NCBI GenBank assembly: GCA_035527715.1
Contig: DATKZY010000183.1
Coordinates: 1-6,861 of the forward strand
Origin: DSUN01 sp035527715
GTDB taxonomy: Bacteria > Planctomycetota > PUPC01 > DSUN01
Length of the DNA: 6,861 bases
Direction of reading: 5' to 3'
Shown here: in pieces, positions 1 to 5,254 of the stretch
Layout: each line of letters opens with the position of its first letter
Position numbering within the stretch: position 1 is the first letter of the stretch
Notes under the pieces: model-generated
Seen by the model: only the letters and a program-made list of their open reading frames with translations
What the model was told of the DNA's origin: nothing
Databases searched by the model: none
Position numbers and translations under genes: made by a program

Positions 1-141
1 TTCGGCAACACCGTCTCGGCCAGCATCCCCACCGCCATGTGCTGGGCCATCGAGCACGGGCGGCTCAAGCGGGGCATGCGGATGCTCCACGTCATCGGCA
101 GCGCCGGCTTCTCCGTCGGCTTCGCGCACCTGGTCTACTGA
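1..141 (+). CDS. KAS III (FabH-like), 3' end only
   Basis: Only the last 46 codons are in the window, in frame 1, ending in TGA at 139-141. The fragment begins FGNTVSASIP and ends with GSAGFSVGFAHLVY, which match the C-terminal end of beta-ketoacyl-ACP synthase III. In that family the GNT motif holds the active-site asparagine (E. coli FabH Asn274); here it is residue 3 of the fragment. The residue before GNT is Phe where E. coli FabH has His, a change I associate with FabH homologues outside core fatty acid synthesis. KAS III enzymes condense an acyl-CoA starter with malonyl-ACP in the cytoplasm, so this is a plausible priming enzyme for the pathway downstream. It is separated from the next gene by 204 bases that carry a strong promoter, so it probably belongs to an upstream transcript. 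The cysteine and histidine of the triad lie outside the window. A thiolase-superfamily relative with a different substrate remains possible. Confidence 0.85.
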   Translation, partial: FGNTVSASIPTAMCWAIEHGRLKRGMRMLHVIGSAGFSVGFAHLVY

Positions 142-250
142 GGCGCGCGGCCCCGCCATTCGTGCCCCAAGACCCCTCTCTGCTCCCATCCACTCCACGT
201 TCGGGGCAGGCGGAAGTAGCGTTGTGGTGTCAAGGGCAAGCCCGGCTCGC

Positions 251-278
251 TTGAAACGGAAGGGGTCAACCGTATAAT
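251..278 (+). promoter_or_regulatory. Predicted sigma-70 promoter of the lipid operon
   Basis: The -35 hexamer TTGAAA at 251-256 (5 of 6 to consensus) and the -10 hexamer TATAAT at 273-278 (6 of 6) are separated by 16 bases, close to the 17-base optimum. It is an AT-rich spot in a very GC-rich window, in the only gap before the operon. Transcription would start near 284-287, leaving a leader of about 60 bases before the GTG start at 346. An in-frame ATG at 277 lies inside the -10 box and so cannot be on the transcript. A small inverted repeat GGGC-AA-GCCC at 234-243 lies just upstream of the -35, but it is too short to call an operator. Confidence 0.7.
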
Positions 279-333
279 GGCCGGGGCCCGATGGCCGCCG
301 ACGTTGCCTGGCGTGAGCCCGACCGACCCACTT

Positions 334-337
334 GGAG
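334..337 (+). promoter_or_regulatory. Ribosome binding site deciding GTG start at 346
   Basis: GGAG lies eight bases before the GTG at 346. The upstream in-frame ATG at 277 has no comparable site and overlaps the promoter -10 box. The protein from 346 (VRFLLIDRI...) also begins where FabZ-family homology begins. Confidence 0.65.
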
Positions 338-345
338 CAAGTGCC

Positions 346-819
346 GTGCGGTTCCTGCTGATTGACCGAATCACGTCGTGGGACCCTGGCCGGACCGCCA
401 CGGCGGTGAAGAACGTGGCGCTGAGCGAGGATTTCTTCGACGACCACTTCCCGCTCAAGCCCATCATGCCCGGGGTGCTGTTGATCGAGGGGATGGCCCA
501 GCTTGGGGCCGTGCTGCTCGAGTACGGGGTGCGCCGGGACGCGGGGAGAGTCGTCAAGTGCGTGCTGATGATCGTGGAGGAGGCGAAGTTCCGCAGCCTG
601 GTGCGGCCGGGCGACTGCCTGGAGTACCGGGCCGAGGTCGAATCGGTGAACGAGTACGGCGGTAAGGTGGCGGCGACGGCGAGCCGGAACGGCAAACGGG
701 TCGCCGAGTGCACCCTCATCTACGGGATGGACGGGAGGAGCGAACCTGCTCTGGACGCGCGCCGCGCCGCGCTTGTTTCGCTGTGGCTACAGGGTCTGGA
801 TGGCAATGAACCCCAGTGA
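346..819 (+). CDS. fabZ: FabZ-like 3-hydroxyacyl-ACP dehydratase
   Basis: This 157-residue hotdog-fold protein matches the FabZ/FabA dehydratases, which remove water from 3-hydroxyacyl-ACP to give trans-2-enoyl-ACP in the cytoplasm. The signature HFPLKPIMPGVLLIEGMAQ is intact, with the catalytic His at residue 34 and Glu at residue 48, matching E. coli FabZ His54 and Glu68 in order and spacing. The length is that of FabZ (about 150). I chose the GTG start at 346: it has GGAG eight bases upstream, homology starts there, and the ATG at 277 sits in the promoter. It is the first gene of the operon; its end overlaps the next gene by 14-20 bases, suggesting coupled translation. A second, degenerate hotdog protein lies at 4787-5254, so the two may form a dehydratase pair. 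Fold and reaction are secure; whether it serves general fatty acid synthesis or only this pathway is inferred from context, which favours the latter. Confidence 0.88.
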   Translation: MRFLLIDRITSWDPGRTATAVKNVALSEDFFDDHFPLKPIMPGVLLIEGMAQLGAVLLEYGVRRDAGRVVKCVLMIVEEAKFRSLVRPGDCLEYRAEVESVNEYGGKVAATASRNGKRVAECTLIYGMDGRSEPALDARRAALVSLWLQGLDGNEPQ

Positions 820-1759
820 CGTGGTAGTAACCGGGATCGGCATGGTGACGCCGCTGGGCGCCACGGCGGCTGCGACGGGCGAGGCGTGGCGGGCCGGGCG
901 CTGCGCCTCGCGCCGCACGCTGCCGGAGCTGGCCGGCACGCCAATGGCGGACGCCGAGGCAGCGGTGCTGCCGGCGTTCGACGCACGCGCGCGGCTCGGC
1001 GGGCGCCGGATGCTGAAGTTCATGTCCGACGCCGCGGTCCTGGGCTGCCTGGCCGCGCGCGAGGCATCGGAGGGGGCCGCGCTCAAGCAGCGGTTCCGTC
1101 CCGAGCGGGTGGGCCTCTTCGCGGGCACGGGCCTGGCGTCGTCGCGCTTCGAGGACCTCGCCCCCACCCTGCGGGAATCCATTGACGAGACAGGGCAGTT
1201 CTCGTGGCGCCTGGCGGGCGAGCGGGGGCTGCCCGCCACCAACCCTCTGCTGGCATTCAAGCTGCTCGCCAACATGCCGCCGTGCCTGGTCTCGATCCTC
1301 GAGTGCGCGAAGGGGGCCAACCTCATCCTCACCCCGTGGGAGGGGCAAACGGGCGCCGCCATCGAGCAGGCCTGGAGAGCGGTGGCCGGCGGCGAGGTGG
1401 ACGCCGCGCTGGCCGGCGCGGCCGACTACCCGGCCTATCCGGCAACCGTGTTCCACCTGCGGGACCGACAGGCCCTGCGTGACGGGGAGTATGCGGCGCC
1501 GGGGGCGGCCTATGTGGTGCTGGAGCGCGCCGAGAGCGCCGCGCGGGACGGGCACAGGGTCCACGCCCGCCTCGCCGCCGTCGAGGTGGCGGCCACGGAC
1601 GGCCCGATGCACGATCCCCTGGCGGAGCAGATGGGGCGCACCTTCGCGGCGGCCCCGGCCATCCTGCTGGCCCTCGCCTGCCAGGAGCCGCGCGGGACGC
1701 TGTGCCTCTGCGGCGTGGACCGTCACGAGTTCCGTGCCGAAGTGAAGGAGCCGCGGTGA
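800..1759 (+). CDS. Cysteine-less ketosynthase-like protein (chain-length-factor-like)
   Basis: The 319-residue product has the KAS I/II N-terminal domain: VVVTGIGMVTPLG at 8-20, the GLFAGTGLASS loop at 105-115, and NMPPCLVSI at 158-166 matching the NM...SI helix of FabF. The nucleophile region reads TPWEGQTGAAI (178-188) where FabF has TACTSGVHNI, so no cysteine is present; Glu181, Gly182 or Gln183 takes its place depending on alignment. The protein is about 90 residues shorter than FabF, and neither HGTGT nor the K...GH motif of the C-terminal half is found. It should therefore not condense alone. The likely role is partner to the complete KAS encoded next, like the KS-beta/chain length factors of type II polyketide synthases, where Gln replaces Cys. 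The start may be ATG 800 (AGG at 791-793) or ATG 806; TTG 773 is less likely. The stop overlaps the next start as GTGA. The partner role is inference. Confidence 0.8.
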   Translation: MAMNPSDVVVTGIGMVTPLGATAAATGEAWRAGRCASRRTLPELAGTPMADAEAAVLPAFDARARLGGRRMLKFMSDAAVLGCLAAREASEGAALKQRFRPERVGLFAGTGLASSRFEDLAPTLRESIDETGQFSWRLAGERGLPATNPLLAFKLLANMPPCLVSILECAKGANLILTPWEGQTGAAIEQAWRAVAGGEVDAALAGAADYPAYPATVFHLRDRQALRDGEYAAPGAAYVVLERAESAARDGHRVHARLAAVEVAATDGPMHDPLAEQMGRTFAAAPAILLALACQEPRGTLCLCGVDRHEFRAEVKEPR

Positions 1760-2994
1760 GACGGGTCGCCATCACAGGGTTCGGCGTGGTCTCACCGGTC
1801 GGCGTGGGCCGCGCGGCGTTCTGGGACGCGCTGCGCCGCGGCCAGAGCGGGATCGCGCGCATCACGCGCTTCGATTGCACCACCTTCGCGGCGCACCTGG
1901 CCGGCGAGGTCAAGGCGATGCCGGCGCTGCCCGAGCGCGTGGCAGCGGTCGCGGCCGAGGACCCCAAGGTCGGCTTCGCTTTTGCCGCCTGTACGGAGGC
2001 GCTGGCGGACGCGGGCGTCGAGCGCCTGGACGCGGACACGCTGCTCCACCTCGGCGCGACCCTGGAGATCCTCGACCCGGTGAAGCTGATCCACAACGGC
2101 CGCCCCGATCTGCGGGCCACGATCCTGGCCTACTTCCGCGGCGAGATCAGCGGCTCTCAGCTCCCGCTCGACACGGCCACCGCCCTGGTGTGCGAGGCGT
2201 TCGGCCGGCCGCGGCAGGCCCTGACGAACTGCTCGGCGTGCGCCGTCGGCGCGCAGGCCATCGGGCACGGCTTCCGCAGCGTGCGGGCCGGCCGGTTCGA
2301 GGCCGCCATCTGCGGCGGCTCCGACTCGCTGGTCAACGCACACGGCATCGGCGGCTTACAGCTGCTCGGGGCGCTGACCACCGACAACGAGCGGGGCGCC
2401 CACGCGTGCCGGCCCTTCGATGCCGCGCGCCGCGGCACGGTGCTCGGCGAGGGCGCCGCGGTGGTCGTCCTCGAGCCCCTCGAGAAGGCCAGGGCGGAGG
2501 GCAAGCGCCTCCTCGCCGAAGTGTGCGGCTACGGCTCGAGCATGGACGCCCACAGCCTGAGCGCGCCCGACCCCGACGGCGACGGCGCGGCCCGGGCCAT
2601 GCGCGCCGCGCTCGACGACGCCGGCCTGCGCCCCGGCCAGATCGCCCACATCAACACCCACGGCACCGGCACGTGGCTCAACGACGAGGTCGAGGCCAAG
2701 GCCATCCGCCGCGTGTTCGACGGGGCGTGGGAGCGCATCCCCGTCAGCTCTACCAAGTCCATGACCGGCCACATGATCGCCGCCGCGGGGGCCGTGGAGG
2801 TCGGGGCGTGCCTGCTGGCGTTGCTCCAGGGGGTGATGCCGCCGAACCCCTGCCTCGACAAGGTGGCGCCCCGTTGCGAGCTGAACCACGTGACCGGTCA
2901 GGCCGCGCCCTTCGAGGGCGAGTACGCGCTCACCAACTCCTTCGCCTTCGGCGGCCAGAACGCAACCCTGGTGTTGAGGAAGGCCGATGACTGA
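1756..2994 (+). CDS. Beta-ketoacyl-ACP synthase, KAS I/II (FabF-like) family
   Basis: This full-length 412-residue condensing enzyme would perform decarboxylative Claisen condensation of malonyl-ACP with an acyl chain. The triad is complete: Cys162 in NCSACAVGAQAIG, His302 in NTHGTGT, and His339 in STKSMTGHM with Lys334 in place. The C-terminal gate motif is NSFAFGG (394-400). Two regions differ from FabF. The GSGIGG loop near residue 102 reads TLEILDP, and the NM-containing helix before the active site is replaced by ATALVCEAFG (141-150). Both lie near the acyl pocket or dimer interface in FabF, so an unusual substrate or obligate heterodimer with the preceding cysteine-less homologue is plausible. 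The GTG start overlaps the upstream TGA (GTGA) and has AAGGAG at 1745-1750, five bases upstream; the open frame back to 1702 is not needed. Its end overlaps the next gene by eight bases. Family certain; substrate unknown. Confidence 0.92.
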   Translation: MRRVAITGFGVVSPVGVGRAAFWDALRRGQSGIARITRFDCTTFAAHLAGEVKAMPALPERVAAVAAEDPKVGFAFAACTEALADAGVERLDADTLLHLGATLEILDPVKLIHNGRPDLRATILAYFRGEISGSQLPLDTATALVCEAFGRPRQALTNCSACAVGAQAIGHGFRSVRAGRFEAAICGGSDSLVNAHGIGGLQLLGALTTDNERGAHACRPFDAARRGTVLGEGAAVVVLEPLEKARAEGKRLLAEVCGYGSSMDAHSLSAPDPDGDGAARAMRAALDDAGLRPGQIAHINTHGTGTWLNDEVEAKAIRRVFDGAWERIPVSSTKSMTGHMIAAAGAVEVGACLLALLQGVMPPNPCLDKVAPRCELNHVTGQAAPFEGEYALTNSFAFGGQNATLVLRKADD

Positions 2995-3733
2995 CACGAC
3001 TCCGCGCGTGGCGCTCATTGCGGGGGGCAGCGGCGGCGTCGGGGCCGCCGTCGCGCGGCGGCTCGCCGCGGCCGGCACCGCCGTGCGCGTCGGCTACTGC
3101 CGCCACGAGGCCGCCGCCCAGCAGCTCGCCCGCGAGATTCGGGACGCAGGCGGTCGGGCGGAGCCAGTCCACCTCGACCTGAGCGACCCCGCCCGTCCCG
3201 ACCAGGTGTGCCAGGAGGCCTTCGACCGCGAGGGCCGCCTGGACATCCTGGTGAACAGCGCGGCGGTGGACCGCGAGGCCCCCGCGGGCGCGATGGACGA
3301 CGAGGACTGGCGGGCCGTGCAGGACGTGAACCTCGACGGGGCGTTCCGCCTCTGCCGGGCGGCGGCTAAGTTCATGCTCCTTCAGCGCTGGGGCCGCATC
3401 GTCAACGTCTCCTCCGTCGCCGCCGCCCGCGGCGGCAGGGGCCACATCAACTACGCCGTGAGCAAGGCCGGGGTGGAGACGCTGACGCGTGTGTTCGCGC
3501 TCGAGCTGGGCCGCAAGGGCGTGCTCGTGAACTGCGTCGCGCCCGGCGTCATCGTCACGCCGCTCTCCGAGCGAGTCCGCAAGGACCACGGCGAGCAGAT
3601 CCTCTCGATGATTCCCCTGCGACGCTTCGGGCAGCCCGACGAGGTGGCCGCGCTGGTCGCCTTCCTCGTCTCCGACGCGGCCAGCTACATCACGGGCCAG
3701 GTGTTCACTGTGGACGGAGGGATGTCGCTGTGA
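2987..3733 (+). CDS. fabG: 3-oxoacyl-ACP reductase (FabG-like SDR)
   Basis: This 248-residue short-chain dehydrogenase/reductase is typical of FabG in length and motifs. The nucleotide-binding motif is GGSGGVG at 13-19 (classical TGxxxGIG), followed by NSAA at 90-93 in place of NNAG. The catalytic residues are Asn115 (DVNLDG), Ser143 (NVSSVA), Tyr156 and Lys160 (YAVSK). The C-terminal segment has PGVIVTPL and ends ITGQVFTVDGGMSL, the usual SDR finish. The expected reaction is NADPH-dependent reduction of 3-oxoacyl-ACP to the 3-hydroxyacyl form, the step between the KAS and the FabZ-like dehydratase of this operon. ATG 2987 has GAGGA at 2976-2980 and overlaps the KAS gene by eight bases. Motif variants such as NSAA suggest a pathway-specific paralogue rather than the housekeeping FabG. 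Other SDR substrates cannot be excluded by sequence alone, but context makes ketoacyl reduction by far the best reading. Confidence 0.88.
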   Translation: MTDTTPRVALIAGGSGGVGAAVARRLAAAGTAVRVGYCRHEAAAQQLAREIRDAGGRAEPVHLDLSDPARPDQVCQEAFDREGRLDILVNSAAVDREAPAGAMDDEDWRAVQDVNLDGAFRLCRAAAKFMLLQRWGRIVNVSSVAAARGGRGHINYAVSKAGVETLTRVFALELGRKGVLVNCVAPGVIVTPLSERVRKDHGEQILSMIPLRRFGQPDEVAALVAFLVSDAASYITGQVFTVDGGMSL

Positions 3734-4347
3734 GTCAGGCCGCCGGCCTCTTGAGCCTCCTCCGCGAGCGGCGCAGCGTGCGGCGGTTCCGCGACGAGCC
3801 GGTCCCTCGCGCCCTCATCGAGCGCCTCATCGAGGCCGCCTCGTGGGCGCCCTCGGCCAGCAACCGCCAGGACTGGCGGTTCACGGTGGTGACCTCGGCG
3901 GAGCGGAAGCAGGAGATGGCCGACGCCGTCCGCCGCCGCTGGGACGCCATCGTGGCGGCCAACCGCGACTGCGGCCTCATCGAGGAGGTGGAGCGCTACG
4001 TGGCGTCGTTCGCCCGCTTCGCGCAGGCGCCGGCGCTCATCGTGGTTTCGGCGCGCGCTCCCGACTCCTTCCAGCAGCACCTGCTGGGCGAGGCCGCCAC
4101 GGCCACCGTCGGCAGCGCCGCTTCAGCGGCCATGGCCGCACAGAACCTGATGCTCGCCGCCCACGCCCTCGGCCTCGCCACGTGCTGCATGACCGGCGCC
4201 CTCGCCGCCCGCGACGAGTTGCGCCCACTAGTCGGCCTCGGGCGGCGCGACGAACTCGTTTGTCTCATCACCTTGGGGGTCCCCGCGGAGACGCCTCCGC
4301 CCCCCCACCGAAGACCCGTTGCCGAGAATGCGAGGTTCACTGAATGA
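3730..4347 (+). CDS. Nitroreductase-family FMN oxidoreductase
   Basis: The 205-residue product has the features of the FMN-dependent nitroreductase superfamily: RRSVRRF at 14-20, which contacts the flavin phosphate in this family; PSASNRQDWRF at 41-51 with the NxQxW pattern (Asn45, Gln47, Trp49); a long helix rich in Ala around 129-149 ending in ALGL; and TCCMTGA at 151-157. These enzymes are dimers that use NAD(P)H to reduce nitro groups, quinones, enones and other acceptors, and the true substrate is rarely predictable. The GTG start overlaps the upstream TGA (GTGA), with GGAGGG at 3716-3721. It sits between ketoreductase and ACP genes in an operon with no FabI, FabK, FabL or FabV, so it could reduce an enoyl or other pathway intermediate, or a flavin for a partner enzyme. 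That role is inference. The C-terminal tail is Pro-rich and probably flexible. Confidence 0.85.
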   Translation: MSQAAGLLSLLRERRSVRRFRDEPVPRALIERLIEAASWAPSASNRQDWRFTVVTSAERKQEMADAVRRRWDAIVAANRDCGLIEEVERYVASFARFAQAPALIVVSARAPDSFQQHLLGEAATATVGSAASAAMAAQNLMLAAHALGLATCCMTGALAARDELRPLVGLGRRDELVCLITLGVPAETPPPPHRRPVAENARFTE

Positions 4348-4787
4348 CCCAAGAGGAGATCTTCGCCGGCGTCCAGCAGTGCCTTGCCGACGCGCTCGAC
4401 ATCGAGCCCGAGCGGATTCATGAGGACGACCGCGTGATCGGCGACCTGGGCGCCGACTCACTGGATCTGCTCGACCTGACCTTCCGCCTCGAACAGCGGT
4501 TCAAGGTCCACCTGTCCCCGCGCGAGTTCGAGCGGCGCGCGAGGGAGCGCCTCGGGGGCCAGGACTGGCAGGTGGACGGCGTGTACACCCCGGCCGCCCT
4601 GGCCGAGTTGCGGGCCGCTATGCCCGAAATCCCCCCCGAGGAGCTGCCCGACGGCCTCGCGGTGGCCGAGATGCCCCGCAGGTTCCGCGTGGCCACGCTC
4701 GTGAACCTGGTTGACAGGGGCCTCAAGGAGCCGGGCGACCAGCTCGGCGGCGCCTCCCCCGCCACTTCAGCAAGCGGCGAAGCCTGA
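4344..4787 (+). CDS. Acyl carrier protein with long C-terminal extension
   Basis: Residues 1-75 look like an acyl carrier protein: an acidic helical domain with GADSLDLLDL at 36-45, where Ser39 of the DSL motif would take the 4'-phosphopantetheine arm. ACPs are usually about 75-90 residues; this protein has 147. The extra part holds a conserved-looking segment, GVYTPAALAELRAAMPEI at 79-96, then an acidic Pro-rich stretch and a basic segment, PRRFRVATLVNLV (111-123), before a disordered Gly/Ser/Ala tail. No second DSL motif is present, so it is a single carrier. The extension may dock a partner enzyme; I do not recognise it as a known domain. The start ATG at 4344 overlaps the upstream TGA (ATGA) and has GAGG at 4332-4335, eight bases upstream. 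It would carry the intermediates of the KAS, FabG and FabZ enzymes in this operon. The carrier assignment is strong; the function of the tail is unknown. Confidence 0.88.
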   Translation: MTQEEIFAGVQQCLADALDIEPERIHEDDRVIGDLGADSLDLLDLTFRLEQRFKVHLSPREFERRARERLGGQDWQVDGVYTPAALAELRAAMPEIPPEELPDGLAVAEMPRRFRVATLVNLVDRGLKEPGDQLGGASPATSASGEA

Positions 4788-5254
4788 TGCGCTGGCGTTT
4801 CGTGGACAAGATCGAGACCCTTCAGCCCTGGCAGGCCGCCACGGGCCGGAAGGCCATCTCCTACGAGGAGTCCAGCCTCTGCGAGCCCCTCGGCCGCAGG
4901 GGCATCCTGCCCGAGAGCCTGGTCCTCGAGAGCTGCGTGCACCTGGTCCGCTGGCTCGTCGCGGCCAGTTCCCAGTTCGCCTCGACCTGTCTCCTGGGCG
5001 AGGTCGAGCGTTTCGCGCTCCTCCGCGAGGTCGGCATCGGCGACTCGCTCGCCCTCGCGACGACCGTCCTGGCCCGCGAGCCCGACCGATTGCGCGTCGA
5101 ATGCCGGGCCGAATCCGGCGGCCAAGCCGTCGCCGAGGGCGTCTTGTCCGTGGCACTGCTCCCTCTGGCTGCCTGCGCGCCCCCCGAGGACACGCGGAGC
5201 CTGTGGCGCGAACTCTCTGCCCCCCATCAGCCATCGGGAGTCGGAACGCGATGA
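4787..5254 (+). CDS. Hotdog-fold FabZ/FabA-like protein lacking catalytic His
   Basis: The 155-residue product begins MRWRFVDKIETL, resembling the RFLLIDRI start of the FabZ-like protein at 346, and has a similar length and layout, including a late strand in which EGVLSVALLPL (117-127) parallels AECTLIYGM. At the active site, LPESLVLESCVHL (41-53) lines up without gaps with MPGVLLIEGMAQL. Glu48 is kept, but the histidine position holds Pro34 (flanked by Glu33 and Leu35) and the HFP motif is gone. It is therefore unlikely to dehydrate by the normal mechanism. It may be a non-catalytic partner of the active FabZ, as in paired dehydratases of aryl-polyene pathways, or may have another hotdog activity. 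The start ATG 4787 shares one base with the ACP stop (TGATG) and has only a weak ribosome site, indicating re-initiation from the ACP gene. The hotdog call rests on reading alone, without a profile search. Confidence 0.7.
   Translation: MRWRFVDKIETLQPWQAATGRKAISYEESSLCEPLGRRGILPESLVLESCVHLVRWLVAASSQFASTCLLGEVERFALLREVGIGDSLALATTVLAREPDRLRVECRAESGGQAVAEGVLSVALLPLAACAPPEDTRSLWRELSAPHQPSGVGTR

Noticed and set aside
234..243. GGGC-AA-GCCC palindrome as an operator upstream of the promoter
   Set aside because: Too short to separate from chance in this base composition and no second copy was found at the other gap.
277..345. ATG 277 as start of the FabZ-like gene
   Set aside because: The ATG is part of the TATAAT box and the added residues have no FabZ similarity.
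716..1726. Minus-strand open frame of 336 codons opposite the KAS-like gene
   Set aside because: Low-complexity Arg/Gly/Ala-rich translation with no motif; the + strand has a clear ketosynthase fold.
1702..1755. Upstream extension of the complete KAS gene
   Set aside because: GTG 1756 has AAGGAG five bases upstream and begins the conserved RRVAITGFG; the 18 extra residues have no KAS similarity.
4711..5250. N-terminal extension of the radical SAM frame upstream of ATG 5251
   Set aside because: The translation is Arg/Pro-rich and overlaps the ACP end and the hotdog gene; homology begins at MKIKLIEP with an ATGA overlap and ribosome site.
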